From assembly GCF_002218065.1 (NCBI RefSeq), contig NZ_BDUB01000001.1, forward strand, positions 3,071,270 to 3,135,269: 64,000 nt of DNA, written 5' to 3'. The notes below the pieces were generated by a model. It did no database searches and was not told where the DNA came from. It was given only the letters and a program-made list of their open reading frames with translations. Shown here one piece after another: positions 1-8,852 of the stretch. The stretch comes from Nodularia sp. NIES-3585. Lineage in GTDB: Bacteria; Cyanobacteriota; Cyanobacteriia; Cyanobacteriales; Nostocaceae. Within the stretch, counting starts at the first letter, position 1, and the number at the start of each line of letters is the position of its first letter. Both the position numbers and the translations under genes were made by a program.

Positions 1-73
1 GGAGGAGGGAATTTCTTCTATTGTGCTGGGTAATGGTTTTTCAAGTTGTGAAATCATAAAAAATATATTAATT

Positions 74-544
74 ATGAACTTACGAAGATACGAAGTCGGT
101 GATACCGCACAAATTATGCAGTTGTTTTATGACACTATTCATGAAGTGAATATTCGAGATTATACAAAAGCTCAAGTAGATGCTTGGACATCAGTAAATA
201 TGGATGTTGAAGTTTGGATGAACAGCTTAAAAAGTAAGTTTACTTATGTAGCAGAAGCGGATGGTAAAATTATTGGTTTTGGGGAATTAGAGGCAAATGG
301 ACATATTGACCGTTTTTATTGTCATAAAGATTTTCAAGGTCAAGGAGTGGGGACGAAGATTTTAGAACAAATTGAATTAACAGCGAGAGATTTAGATATT
401 GAAAGGTTATTTGTTGAAGCTAGTATTACAGCTAAACCTTTTTTTGCTAGGAAGAGTTTCATGGTTGTAAAAGAACAAGAAGTAGAACGCAGTGGGCAAA
501 AGTTCATAAATTTTGTCATGGAAAAGGTTTTATCTAATGGCTGA
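74..544 (+). CDS. GNAT family N-acetyltransferase (YafP-like)
   Basis: Predicted acetyl-CoA-dependent N-acetyltransferase of about 156 residues, a usual length for a single GNAT domain. The acetyl-CoA loop reads QGQGVGT (about residues 88-94), and the C-terminal part carries EASITAKPFFARKSF, which strongly resembles the YafP-type branch. The substrate cannot be inferred. An in-frame start exists at 23, but the ATG at 74 begins MNLRRYEVGD, the usual beta-1 start of GNAT proteins, so 74 is preferred. It stands alone, with about 0.5 kb of non-coding DNA before the next gene. Family confidence is high, function low. Confidence 0.8.
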   Translation: MNLRRYEVGDTAQIMQLFYDTIHEVNIRDYTKAQVDAWTSVNMDVEVWMNSLKSKFTYVAEADGKIIGFGELEANGHIDRFYCHKDFQGQGVGTKILEQIELTARDLDIERLFVEASITAKPFFARKSFMVVKEQEVERSGQKFINFVMEKVLSNG

Positions 545-1064
545 ATTGGTGTGCAGTCACAGCTTTTAGAGGATGTTTTCAAAGTTCATGGCTAACGCGA
601 CGCTACGCTATGGGCGACTAGAAGTCGCCAGGGCTAGTAATAAATTAGACTTGTGCATTCATCCTCTTATATACAGGCGCATTTTTTGAGCATAAATTAA
701 TATTAATCCATTAAACGTAATTCTAAGTCTTTAATTATCTGAAAATATTTTTTATCAAAAATACATAAATATTGAGCTTGGTTTTATATACCCAGAGAAA
801 GAAAGGGTAGTTATTCCATTAGAAAGAAGTTATTACATCTCCTACTCTCTAAAGTGAACCCAGGAAGAATGAAATAACTTTTTTGAGCAATCTTGGTTAG
901 TTAGTAGTTACCACCCATAACAAAATTCAACGTTAAAAGTTCAACAAAATAATCTGGGTTTGGGAATAGAGCATAGTGGTAATTTTTGCTGGGAAATAGC
1001 TGAAGTTAGCCAAAAATTTGCCGAATTCTATAAATTACCTGTATTTTCATTTAGGAAAACCATT
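545..1064. other. Gene-poor stretch with short dispersed repeats
   Basis: No convincing gene. Positions about 590-640 hold a GC-rich dispersed motif (CGCGACGCTACGCTATGG and GACTAGAAGTCGCC), the latter a small hairpin. Positions 828-835 (AAGTTATT) and 872-880 (AATAACTT plus a T run) could pair as a weak terminator-like stem with a long loop. The rest is AT-rich and presumably holds the transketolase promoter; I could not place -10/-35 boxes with confidence. Confidence 0.4.
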
Positions 1065-2954
1065 ATGACCACACAGGAACAACTACACCGATGGCATGAA
1101 TTAGCGCAACAGTTCCGTGTTGATAGTATTCGCACGACTACTGTTGCTGGTTCTGGTCATCCTACCTCGTCTATGTCGCCGGCTGATCTGATGGCGGTTT
1201 TACTCTCTAAATATCTCCGCTATGATTTCGACAATCCAGATAATCCTAATAACGATCGCTTGATTTTCTCTAAAGGTCATGCTGCACCCTTACTATATAG
1301 TATGTATAAAGCAGCCGGGGTAATTAGTGATGACGAATTGCGATCGCTACGGCATTTTGGTAGTCGTTTAGAAGGTCATCCCACACCGATTTTACCTTGG
1401 GTTGATGTCGCCACGGGTTCTTTAGGACAAGGTTTACCCATTGGTGTCGGTATAGCTTTAGCAGGTAAATATTTAGACCAATTACCTTATCATACCTGGG
1501 TATTATTGGGTGATAGCGAAACGGCGGAAGGCTCAGTTTGGGAAGCTTTTGATCATGCTGCACACTATACCCTAGATAATTTAATTGCCATTATTGATGT
1601 TAATCGTCTTGGTCAACGGGGTCAAACTGAATTGGGTTGGAATACACAAGCTTATGCTAAACGTGCTACGGCTTTTGGTTGGCAAGCGATTGAAATTGAC
1701 GGTCATGATTTAACCGAGATAGATCAAGCATATAGCGCGGCGGTGACTGTGAACGATCGCCCCACAGTGATTATTGCCCGCACGAAGAAGGGTAAAGGTG
1801 TCGCTTCCCTCGAAGATTTAGGCGGTTGGCATGGTAAAGCGCTGGAATCTGATGATGCAAAACGAGCAATTTCTGAATTAGGTGGTGAAAGACAGATTAT
1901 AATTTCAGTGGATACACCTGACGAACAAGGACAACCAGCAAATATTGGGAATGCTCAACCATTGCAACTTCCCAAATATGACAAAAGCAAAAAGGTTGCA
2001 ACACGTCGAGCTTATGGTGATGCTTTAGTAGCATTAGGCGCTGCACAACCGAATATAATTGCTCTTGATGCAGAGGTGAGTAATTCCACTTATGCAGAAG
2101 ACTTTGCCGAAACTTATCCAGAGCGCTACTTTGAGATGTACATTGCTGAACAGCAAATGGTAGCAGCTGCGGTTGGTTTACAGGTGAGAGGATACAAACC
2201 CTTCGCTTCTACCTTTGCGGCGTTCCTCACCCGTGCTTACGACTTTGTGCGGATGGCGGCTGTGTCTCGTGCCAATATTAAATTAGTGGGTTCTCATGCT
2301 GGAGTATCCATTGGCCAGGATGGTGCTTCACAGATGGCTTTGGAAGATTTAGCTGCATTTCGGGCTGTCTGGAGTAGTACAGTAATTTATCCCTGTGATG
2401 CCAATCAGACAGCCAAATTAGTCGCCCAAATGAGCGATCGCAATGGTATTGTGTATCTTCGCACAACTAGGGAAAAAACACCGATCATTTATGAACCTCA
2501 TGAAGAATTTCCCATTGGTGGTAGCAAGATTATTCGCAGTTCTGACCAAGATCAAGCGGCGGTGATTGGTGCAGGTATTACTTTGCATGAAGCAATTAAG
2601 GCTTACGACAGACTCAAAGACGAAGGAATCACAGTCCGCGTCATCGATGCTTACTCAGTCAAACCCATTGATATGCAGACATTGCATCAAGCCGCACGGG
2701 ACACCGAAGGAAATTTAGTTGTGGTGGAAGACCATTGGATAGAAGGCGGACTCGGTGCGGCGGTACTGGATGCTTTTGCAGGTACTAGCAACACTCCCAT
2801 TTATGATGGTCCCCAACTGCAATTAATTAAATTGGCGGTAAGAGATATGCCGGGTTCAGGTACACCAGAAGAATTACTTCATGCTGCCAAAATCGATGCT
2901 GATGCCATTGTGGAAGCTGTGAAATCGCAAGTTAGACAGCCAGTAGGAGTATAG
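1065..2954 (+). CDS. Transketolase, short (animal-type) form
   Basis: Thiamine-diphosphate enzyme moving two-carbon ketol units between sugar phosphates (Calvin cycle/pentose phosphate pathway). At 629 residues it is shorter than the usual bacterial/chloroplast transketolase (about 660-670) and close to animal TKT. Fragments such as SGHPTSS (30-36), EGSVWEAFD (155-163), IDVNRLGQ (177-184) and GGWHGKAL match the animal-type layout. The ThDP/metal motif GDG reads GDS here (149-151), with the partner Asn at 180. The C-terminal half holds the pyrimidine-binding and transketolase C domains. The ATG at 1065 is preferred over an upstream in-frame TTG at 960, because homology begins at MTTQEQLHRW. 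It is probably a second transketolase beside a conventional one elsewhere. Confidence 0.88.
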   Translation: MTTQEQLHRWHELAQQFRVDSIRTTTVAGSGHPTSSMSPADLMAVLLSKYLRYDFDNPDNPNNDRLIFSKGHAAPLLYSMYKAAGVISDDELRSLRHFGSRLEGHPTPILPWVDVATGSLGQGLPIGVGIALAGKYLDQLPYHTWVLLGDSETAEGSVWEAFDHAAHYTLDNLIAIIDVNRLGQRGQTELGWNTQAYAKRATAFGWQAIEIDGHDLTEIDQAYSAAVTVNDRPTVIIARTKKGKGVASLEDLGGWHGKALESDDAKRAISELGGERQIIISVDTPDEQGQPANIGNAQPLQLPKYDKSKKVATRRAYGDALVALGAAQPNIIALDAEVSNSTYAEDFAETYPERYFEMYIAEQQMVAAAVGLQVRGYKPFASTFAAFLTRAYDFVRMAAVSRANIKLVGSHAGVSIGQDGASQMALEDLAAFRAVWSSTVIYPCDANQTAKLVAQMSDRNGIVYLRTTREKTPIIYEPHEEFPIGGSKIIRSSDQDQAAVIGAGITLHEAIKAYDRLKDEGITVRVIDAYSVKPIDMQTLHQAARDTEGNLVVVEDHWIEGGLGAAVLDAFAGTSNTPIYDGPQLQLIKLAVRDMPGSGTPEELLHAAKIDADAIVEAVKSQVRQPVGV

Positions 2955-3135
2955 CGCTCTTTTATGCCTCTAGAGAGAGAAAAATAAGATCAAATCCGGG
3001 AATTTAGGGAATTTCTTGAGAAATATAAATAAGCAGGCGATGGGGTGTCGGAAAAATGGGGAAGCAATCAAACATATTTGTGAAAAAATCAAGATATGGC
3101 AGACATTACAGGTAACATGATTAAGAAACAAAATC

Positions 3136-3639
3136 ATGTTTAAAGTGAATAAAAAAATTACTAAAAAAGCCTTAAACCCTAACTGGGGAGGATATAGAGA
3201 AAAATCTGGGAGAAAATCCACCTGGAATCATAAAGAAACCAGCACAATCCGTATACCAAAAGCACTAGAGCAAGAAGTGATGAGGTATGCACGATATTTA
3301 GATGCAGGATTGGAACTTGATCATGAAACAGATTCAAGTCAGTGGGATGATTTTGTGACTGAATCAAATTTGACAGTTGTAGATAGGATTAACGACGAAT
3401 TTGAAGATGAAATAAATTCAAGTTCAGAGACATTAAATGCGCTCAATACTACTGACCAACTTGAAAGAGTTACAGAATCAGGTTTCGAGGGTTATCCCAT
3501 GCGATCGTTCATGGATGCTATATTTCTAGCAAGAGAAATTGTGCAGCAGAAAAAGTCTGCGCGAATATCCTTAGCTAAATTTATATCTAGGTTTTATTTA
3601 ACACCTGTAAATAGTGAATCCTTAAGAAGTTATCCTTGA
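3136..3639 (+). CDS. Hypothetical protein with basic GGYREKSGRKS N-terminus
   Basis: A 167-residue protein of a type often seen on cyanobacterial plasmids and accessory islands. It has a basic, glycine-containing N-terminus (NWGGYREKSGRKSTW) followed by TIRIPKALEQEVMRYARYLD, which looks like the strand-helix of a ribbon-helix-helix-type DNA-binding or antitoxin-like fold. The middle (residues 55-115) is acidic and probably disordered; the C-terminus is helical. It converges on the IS701 transposase only 13 nt away, so the insertion could have altered its C-terminus. Function unknown; DNA binding is an inference from the N-terminal pattern only. Confidence 0.6.
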   Translation: MFKVNKKITKKALNPNWGGYREKSGRKSTWNHKETSTIRIPKALEQEVMRYARYLDAGLELDHETDSSQWDDFVTESNLTVVDRINDEFEDEINSSSETLNALNTTDQLERVTESGFEGYPMRSFMDAIFLAREIVQQKKSARISLAKFISRFYLTPVNSESLRSYP

Positions 3640-3652
3640 ATTACCTGATAGT

Positions 3653-4972
3653 TTACCCCGAATTCACAGTGATATAACCTTGAAATTGATTCATTATCTC
3701 TATCAATTTCTGGAATCCTAACTGTAAATTAGGGTTAAGAAAAACAATTAACCAAGGTTTAATTAAATTCCAGAATACGTATGGTTGAATAACTAATCTT
3801 AAATTGTTTAAAGTGGATTTCCATCCCAAATTAAAATCCCACCATTTATGATTGCTAAAATTCTCTGGTTCTGTTGATATTGGCGGTGAACTTTTTTCAT
3901 GGAGGCTTTCACTATCAGATTCATTTCTAGCGTTGGCTTGTAAACTTACTAAGAAATAAGCACTCATAATTAGTTCCCACCATCTTTCTATCTGGTGATA
4001 ATTAGTAAGTCTAAAGTCAGCCCATCCTAGTTCATTTTTACCTTGCTTAAAAGCATACTCTACCCAATTACGAAATCCATAAAGGTTTCCTAATTGGTCA
4101 GCCATATCACTTTTCAAGTTTGTTTTGACATACCACGTCTGATTTTTTGGTAAAGTCTCTGGGTCATTAGTGATTCGCCAATATGTTATGAGCTTTGAAT
4201 CACCACAAGTGATTTGTTGTATATATCTTTTTTGAGTCTTTTTATCACTAAATACACGCTCAAACTCCTGCCATACCTCATATATAGCCTCTCTCTCCTG
4301 TACGCTAAATCTGGCATGATTACTTCTTATAGCAAGTAAATAAGGTTTTTTATGCTTGTCTAATACTGCGATGAATGTTGGACTTTCACCATACAAACTA
4401 TCAGCTAAAACCAAGTCAAAATTAAATCCATATTTTAGCAGGGTTTCAATTATTTCCACTGCCAATTGTGGCTTGGTTTTATATATTCCCTTTTCTTCCA
4501 ATCTCTTCCTTGGTTTATATATTAGAAATATTAACGGAAAAGTCAAGTCTCCCAACACTCCATAAGCATTTACTGAAACTATCCCATTATCCACTTTCCC
4601 TAAGTTTCCAATATATTGTCTTGCTACATAATCAGTCGTCTTACCTTTCTTTTTATCCCCGGTTTCATCAATTACCAACTTAAATGAACGTCCCTGCAAC
4701 ATTTTCAGAGTCAGTTCTAATCTTCTATCTTGCAAAACTACTACTGACCAAGGTGAATCCGTCAAAAAGTTTTGCAGTGGTTGTGCGTCATGTAAGCCCA
4801 CTGCCTTGGCGATTTCTGGTAAAGTTTTACGTTTGATATCAGATAACATTCCTACGTGTAGATGTTTGAAGTTCTCAAATGTCCTTACTTCTGGAAACAA
4901 GTCTCTATACGCATTGCAATACTCATCTACCACTGTGACAGTCGAGGTAGCCGTTCTTGAAACCAATTCCAC
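3653..4972 (-). CDS. IS701-family DDE transposase
   Basis: Full-length (439 residues) transposase. The acidic residues are visible as LVIDETGDKKKGK (about 98-110), LVLADSLYGES (about 188-198) and RNWVEYAFKQGKNELGWADF (about 300-320), the IS701/DDE_5 arrangement. It begins with GTG at 4972, since family members have an aligned N-terminus (RTATSTVTVVDEYC). No frameshift or stop is visible, so it may be active. The element ends were not resolved: GATAGTTTACC near 3647 and GATTAACTTACC (complement, near 4990) look like an imperfect terminal pair, but no clear target duplication was found. Confidence 0.92.
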   Translation of the reverse strand: MELVSRTATSTVTVVDEYCNAYRDLFPEVRTFENFKHLHVGMLSDIKRKTLPEIAKAVGLHDAQPLQNFLTDSPWSVVVLQDRRLELTLKMLQGRSFKLVIDETGDKKKGKTTDYVARQYIGNLGKVDNGIVSVNAYGVLGDLTFPLIFLIYKPRKRLEEKGIYKTKPQLAVEIIETLLKYGFNFDLVLADSLYGESPTFIAVLDKHKKPYLLAIRSNHARFSVQEREAIYEVWQEFERVFSDKKTQKRYIQQITCGDSKLITYWRITNDPETLPKNQTWYVKTNLKSDMADQLGNLYGFRNWVEYAFKQGKNELGWADFRLTNYHQIERWWELIMSAYFLVSLQANARNESDSESLHEKSSPPISTEPENFSNHKWWDFNLGWKSTLNNLRLVIQPYVFWNLIKPWLIVFLNPNLQLGFQKLIEIMNQFQGYITVNSG

Positions 4973-5125
4973 GCCCCTGGTAAGTTAATCTTCTAGTAGT
5001 TAATTATACTCTTTTGAGAGTAATAAAAGAGCGATAGATATTAATGTCTAATTCTTTCCTCTGGTAGGAGTTACCAGCAAAAGCCACAGTTACCGTAGAA
5101 ATTACTGTCATCAGGAGTGAAGGAA

Positions 5126-5359
5126 ATGTCTGATAAGTATCATACCGGAACTAAAGACGAACACTTTAATTTGATTAGTGTATTGTACCATGCACTGAAG
5201 TGTTCTGCTTGCTGTGAAACATATATTCAAGATGCCGAACAAGCAGGCGATCGCGAACTCGTCCAATTCTTCCAAAATATCAAACAAGAAAACCAAAATA
5301 CAGCAGAGCGAGCCAAGCAGCTGCTAGCAAAGCGCACTGAACAACTTGTATCGCATTAG
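5126..5359 (+). CDS. Small conserved helical protein (ferritin-like/rubrerythrin-like)
   Basis: A 77-residue, probably all-helical protein: DEHFNLISVLYHALKCSACCETYIQDA, then GDRELVQFFQNIKQEN and AERAKQLLAKR. I recognise the pattern as a small cyanobacterial family resembling one half of a four-helix ferritin-like bundle, with conserved E/H positions in helix 1. Start: AGGAG at 5113-5117 lies 8 nt before the ATG at 5126, favouring it over the GTG at 5117. It sits between two insertion sequences. Two adjacent cysteines (CSACC) occupy the place where relatives usually have GAET-type residues. Metal binding and stress function are guesses. Confidence 0.7.
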   Translation: MSDKYHTGTKDEHFNLISVLYHALKCSACCETYIQDAEQAGDRELVQFFQNIKQENQNTAERAKQLLAKRTEQLVSH

Positions 5360-5423
5360 GGTAGGGTATTCGTGACGCTTGTACAGGCGGGTTTAGCCAT
5401 ATCGTCATTCATGTTGAATGATA

Positions 5424-6611
5424 AGCTGTTGTGCAGCTAAATCGAATAAACAGCGTTACCTTTATTTTTAACTTTGCGCTCCCATTTAATAATAAGACCT
5501 CCTTCGTTCAGTAATTTATTTAATAACTCTTCTAACTGTTCTACCGACTCAAATAACCTATGAGCTATATATTCTTTTGCCGAATGCCATACCAGTTCAA
5601 TTAAATTAAAATCTGGACTATACGGGGGTAAGAACTCCAAAATAATATTTGGCATTTCTACTTGAATAAGATATAAAATATCTTTTCTTTTATGGTAACT
5701 AGCGTTATCAAGAATAATCACTATTTTAGCCGAACCATTATTAAAATCTTCTGACTTATTTCCTGCTGCTATCCATTCTTCTTTCAAAAAATGATTGAGA
5801 GATTTCAACTGTTCATAAAAGACATCTGCATTTCCCCGTTTAATAACAAAATTTATTCTTTTCTTGTCATGATAACGCAGCCCTCCCATAATATTCACTC
5901 TTCCTCTTCTTCTTTGTCCTGTCACCTTTTTTCTGTTACCTTTTCTTCCCCATGTTTTTCTTCTTATCACTCTTAAACTAAATCCACTCTCGTCCCAAAA
6001 CCATACCTGTAAACGCTCTGGAGTTGATTCTGTTATTTTTAAATATTCGGCTAATTTTTCTTTAAATAATTTACGCTTCTCTGGATCTTGTTTGTCCTCC
6101 AGGCTATACTTTGCCCAAAGGTAAACGTACTTTTTTCTCTCTAAAATCCTCCTCACTTGCGAGCTACTTAACTTTATTCCTGTCTCTAATTCTAAATATG
6201 TCGCTAGTCTTGCTGATGTCCATCTCCCGAATTCATATCCACATTCATCAGGGGTTTTCTCAATTACTTCCAATAACAAATTTTCGTATTCTTTAGTCGC
6301 TTTCCGGAAGTTACCTTCTCTTCTTCCGTCTAAAAAACTTTCTATGTTATCCGGATCACCATGCACTGCCCAATATGCTACTGTTGTATATGCAATGTCT
6401 AAAAACTTACTAATCTCTTGGTAAGTTTTCCCATCATTCATCAACAATAATATCAGTATTTTCTCTCTTACATAAGGATTATCTTGCTCTTTTAACTGTT
6501 TTAATAGCCTCTCTCTTTGTTCTTGAGATAGATAGTTTTTTGCTGGCATACTTTACAGGCGATCGCTTAGTTACTTAATGTCATATTATACAATCTAGCT
6601 GCACGACAGCT
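5424..6611 (-). mobile_element. IS630-type insertion sequence, 1188 bp, ends resolved
   Basis: Both ends can be read. Left begins AGCTGTTGTGCAGCTA (5424). Right, complemented from 6611, begins AGCTGTCGTGCAGCTA, and the match continues (18 of 21 positions). Both sides are flanked by TA (5422-5423 and 6612-6613), the target duplication expected for the IS630/Tc1/mariner group. One intact transposase fills the element. Intact ends and an open gene suggest a recent insertion. Confidence 0.88.
5437..6549 (-). CDS. IS630-family transposase
   Basis: 370-residue DDE transposase. The N-terminal ~120 residues hold helix-turn-helix segments (TYQEISKFLDIAYTTVAYW and SSSQVRRILERKKY). The catalytic acids lie in VWFWDESGFSLR, IVIILDNASYHK and FLPPYSPDFNLIELVW (third acid E/D in this group). 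Length and motif order are normal and no disruption is seen, so the gene appears functional. It lies wholly within the element 5424-6611, about 12 nt from the left end. Confidence 0.93.
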   Translation of the reverse strand: MPAKNYLSQEQRERLLKQLKEQDNPYVREKILILLLMNDGKTYQEISKFLDIAYTTVAYWAVHGDPDNIESFLDGRREGNFRKATKEYENLLLEVIEKTPDECGYEFGRWTSARLATYLELETGIKLSSSQVRRILERKKYVYLWAKYSLEDKQDPEKRKLFKEKLAEYLKITESTPERLQVWFWDESGFSLRVIRRKTWGRKGNRKKVTGQRRRGRVNIMGGLRYHDKKRINFVIKRGNADVFYEQLKSLNHFLKEEWIAAGNKSEDFNNGSAKIVIILDNASYHKRKDILYLIQVEMPNIILEFLPPYSPDFNLIELVWHSAKEYIAHRLFESVEQLEELLNKLLNEGGLIIKWERKVKNKGNAVYSI

Positions 6612-6810
6612 TATCTGTAAACCCGCCCCTACCGGATATGGGGAGTTTTTTCCTCTCATATCATTGATTATCAGGTTGCGATAAATTTCCTTCTTTCCTT
6701 CTTTCCTTCTTTCCTTTGTGTCCTTCTCCCAAGGGGAGACGCTACGCGAATGCGTCCTTTGTGGTTCGTTCCTCATACAGAATGATATTAATTCCCAAAG
6801 CAGGTAAATT

Positions 6811-7827
6811 ATGACGAGAGTAGCAATTAATGGATTAGGTAGAATTGGTAGAGCAGTTTTAAAAATTGTCCTGAATACTAGCCAATTAGAATTAGTCGCT
6901 GTAAATGAGATAATTCCACCAGATAATTTAGCTTATTTGTTAAAATATGATACTGTTTATGGTAGATATGAAAAGCCAGTAGAAAGTAATAGTAATAATT
7001 TAATAATTTCTTGTAAGAAATATCAAGTATTTAATGAGAAAGACCCGATGCAACTGCCTTGGGATGATTTAGATATTGATATCGTCTTTGAATGTACAGG
7101 AAGATTCACGAAAAAAGAACAATTAGAAAAACATCTGCAAGCGGGAGCTAAAAACGTTATTTTATCGGCTCCAGCCAAGAGTGAAGATATTCATACAATT
7201 GTTTATGGCGTGAACGAAACCCCAGAATCAGAGCGGATGGTTTCTTGTGCTAGTTGTACCACTAATTGCATCACTCCTGTCGTCGAAGTGATGGGCAGAA
7301 GAATCGGGGTAAAAAAGGCGATTATGACCACAGTCCATGCTTATACTTCTAATCAACAATTAGTGGATAGACCGCATCAAAAGTTTACTAGAGGTAGAGC
7401 TGCGGCTGCTAATATAGTACCAACTACAACCGGGGCTGCGATCGCCACTGCTAAAGTTCTCACCCAATACGCAAACAAATTTGATGGTGCGGCGATACGG
7501 GTTCCTGTGACTGTCGGTTCCATTGCAGATATCACCTTTGTCACGGAAAGACCAACTACTGTAGAAGAAATTAACAATATTTTTAGAGAAGAAACCAATA
7601 ACCAAAGATACCAAGATGTTTTAGGTGTCTGCGAAGATCCTATAGTTTCATCTGATATCATCCAAGACCCTCGCGCCTCAATTGTCGATTTAAGCATGAC
7701 TCAAGTTGTGGATGGCGACTTGGTAAAAGTCATGAGTTGGTATGACAATGAATGGGGTTACGCCTGTCAGATGGTTCGACAAGCCCAACACATGGCGAAA
7801 ATCTCTCGACCTCTGCAAACTGTTTAA
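6811..7827 (+). CDS. gap3: Glyceraldehyde-3-phosphate dehydrogenase, Gap3-like
   Basis: Phosphorylating GAPDH of 338 residues. The NAD-binding start is VAINGLGRIGR, catalytic Cys149 sits in SCASCTTNC, His follows in TTVHAYTSNQQ, and WYDNEWGY is at the C-terminus. It differs clearly from the GapA/Gap1-type enzyme at 31964: residue 33 is Glu (VNE) where that protein has Asp, and the substrate loop reads DRPHQKFTRGRAAAANI. This resembles the third GAPDH (gap3) known from heterocystous cyanobacteria. The symbol is inferred from overall character, not a search. Physiological direction and cofactor are unknown. It may once have neighboured the transketolase before the insertions arrived. Confidence 0.85.
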   Translation: MTRVAINGLGRIGRAVLKIVLNTSQLELVAVNEIIPPDNLAYLLKYDTVYGRYEKPVESNSNNLIISCKKYQVFNEKDPMQLPWDDLDIDIVFECTGRFTKKEQLEKHLQAGAKNVILSAPAKSEDIHTIVYGVNETPESERMVSCASCTTNCITPVVEVMGRRIGVKKAIMTTVHAYTSNQQLVDRPHQKFTRGRAAAANIVPTTTGAAIATAKVLTQYANKFDGAAIRVPVTVGSIADITFVTERPTTVEEINNIFREETNNQRYQDVLGVCEDPIVSSDIIQDPRASIVDLSMTQVVDGDLVKVMSWYDNEWGYACQMVRQAQHMAKISRPLQTV

Positions 7828-8123
7828 ACGAACCGCCTATCGCTAAAGCGAAGCTCCGCTAACGCGCAGCGTCTGCCCCCAGGGCGCTAGTACGCAAAGT
7901 ACACGAAGGAAGAGAAGAAAGGAAACTCTGCGTATCTTTGCGTTAAAAAAAAACCATTTTAATGGTAACTGCTCATGAACATTAGCGCCAGGTAGCCGCG
8001 AAAAGAATTTAATGTCTATGAAAAGATATAAATTAACCGTAGGGCTAACACACCCTACTAAGGTGGGAAACTATTCAGAGTTTTACGATGAATTGTATTT
8101 GCTGCAATGGATGAGGTGATGAT
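7828..8123. other. Intergenic repeats, no gene
   Basis: Positions 7832-7890 carry the dispersed motif family CGCTAACGCGCAGCG plus TGCCCCCAGGGCG, and 7890-7950 carries the CGCAAAGTACACGAAGG phrase seen in variant form near 63280. Positions about 8038-8066 hold GGGCTAACACACCCTAC, a fragment of the repeat class also found at 22360 and 25060. No gene is seen. Confidence 0.5.
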
Positions 8124-8732
8124 TTATTTTAAAGCAGTCTCTTCCGGCTTTTGATATAGCATTTGTCCTGATTCTAATTCCGAAGCAATTTGCTGACGAT
8201 TATTAATGAATGTGTACTGTTCGTTAAAGCTACCCGGAGGACGCTCTCCAATAATGTATTGACGTACTGGTATATCTGGACTATTCACAACAACGCGATC
8301 AGAAACACGTACTCTTGTATTTGGTGCATTGGGATTTTCTTCTTCAAGTTGAGAAACCACCCAAAGCTCATTGTTTAGGGCATATATACCTTGAATTTCC
8401 AGATTGTAACCACTAGAAGGAACTTCAACTTCAGTTGTTATAGTCCGCTCTTTTCGGTCTGCTCCTGGTACATCAACATCAATATAAGGAACTTCAACGG
8501 TTTGTTCTTCCTGTATGACAATTACTTTGGGTACTGTAACCGTGCGCTTTGCTACTCCGACCTTCACATCGGGTCCTTCAATATCATATTGTGGTAGCCT
8601 TCCGGGTTCTACATTCACATCAGGTAAGCGACCTGCTTGTTCTCGCTCTACTTGACAGGATGCCAAAGGAAGGAGAAGCACAATTAAAGATAAAGGGATG
8701 ATTTTTTGTAATATTAAAGGTTTTGATTGCAT
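8124..8732 (-). CDS. Predicted lipoprotein of unknown function
   Basis: About 202 residues. The N-terminus (MQSKPLILQKIIPLSLIVLLLPLASC) is a signal peptide ending in lipobox LASC, so it is likely lipidated and membrane anchored. The mature part is rich in Val and Pro with beta-like repeats (VTVPKVIVIQEEQTVEVPYIDVDVPG), then a domain with LWVVSQLEEENPN and VRQYIIGERPPG. The ATG at 8732 places the signal peptide correctly; an in-frame TTG at 8750 would add six residues. I do not recognise the family. It is alone, between gap3 and the phospholipase-like gene. Confidence 0.72.
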   Translation of the reverse strand: MQSKPLILQKIIPLSLIVLLLPLASCQVEREQAGRLPDVNVEPGRLPQYDIEGPDVKVGVAKRTVTVPKVIVIQEEQTVEVPYIDVDVPGADRKERTITTEVEVPSSGYNLEIQGIYALNNELWVVSQLEEENPNAPNTRVRVSDRVVVNSPDIPVRQYIIGERPPGSFNEQYTFINNRQQIASELESGQMLYQKPEETALK

Positions 8733-8852
8733 AATATATCTAAACACCAAAAAAAGCTATCACTCCGTTATTTTGTGATAAAATAGTGTTGATTTGAATC
8801 TATCTACAGACCAATATCTATATCTATCTAAGTAGAGGTTTTGACGATAAAT

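Larger units (their letters stand above)
5384..6633. repeat. Hairpin dispersed repeat split by the IS630 element
   Basis: Left half: 5384-5423, with GGCGGGTTTAGCC then TCATTCATGTTGAATGA. Right half: 6612-6633, with CTGTAAACCCGCC. Joining the halves across one TA rebuilds a palindromic repeat whose outer arms are GGCGGGTTTA and TAAACCCGCC and whose inner arms are TCATTCA and TGAATGA. This is a common type of cyanobacterial intergenic hairpin. The insertion sequence entered at the TA of its ATATCT. Confidence 0.65.

Noticed and set aside
960-1064. Upstream TTG extension of transketolase by 35 residues
   Set aside because: Homology and normal length begin at the ATG at 1065; the extra residues look non-coding.
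3622-5003. TTAA or CTAG target duplications proposed to bound the IS701 element
   Set aside because: Several candidate tetramers exist on both sides, but none is joined to convincing inverted terminal repeats, so the ends were left open.
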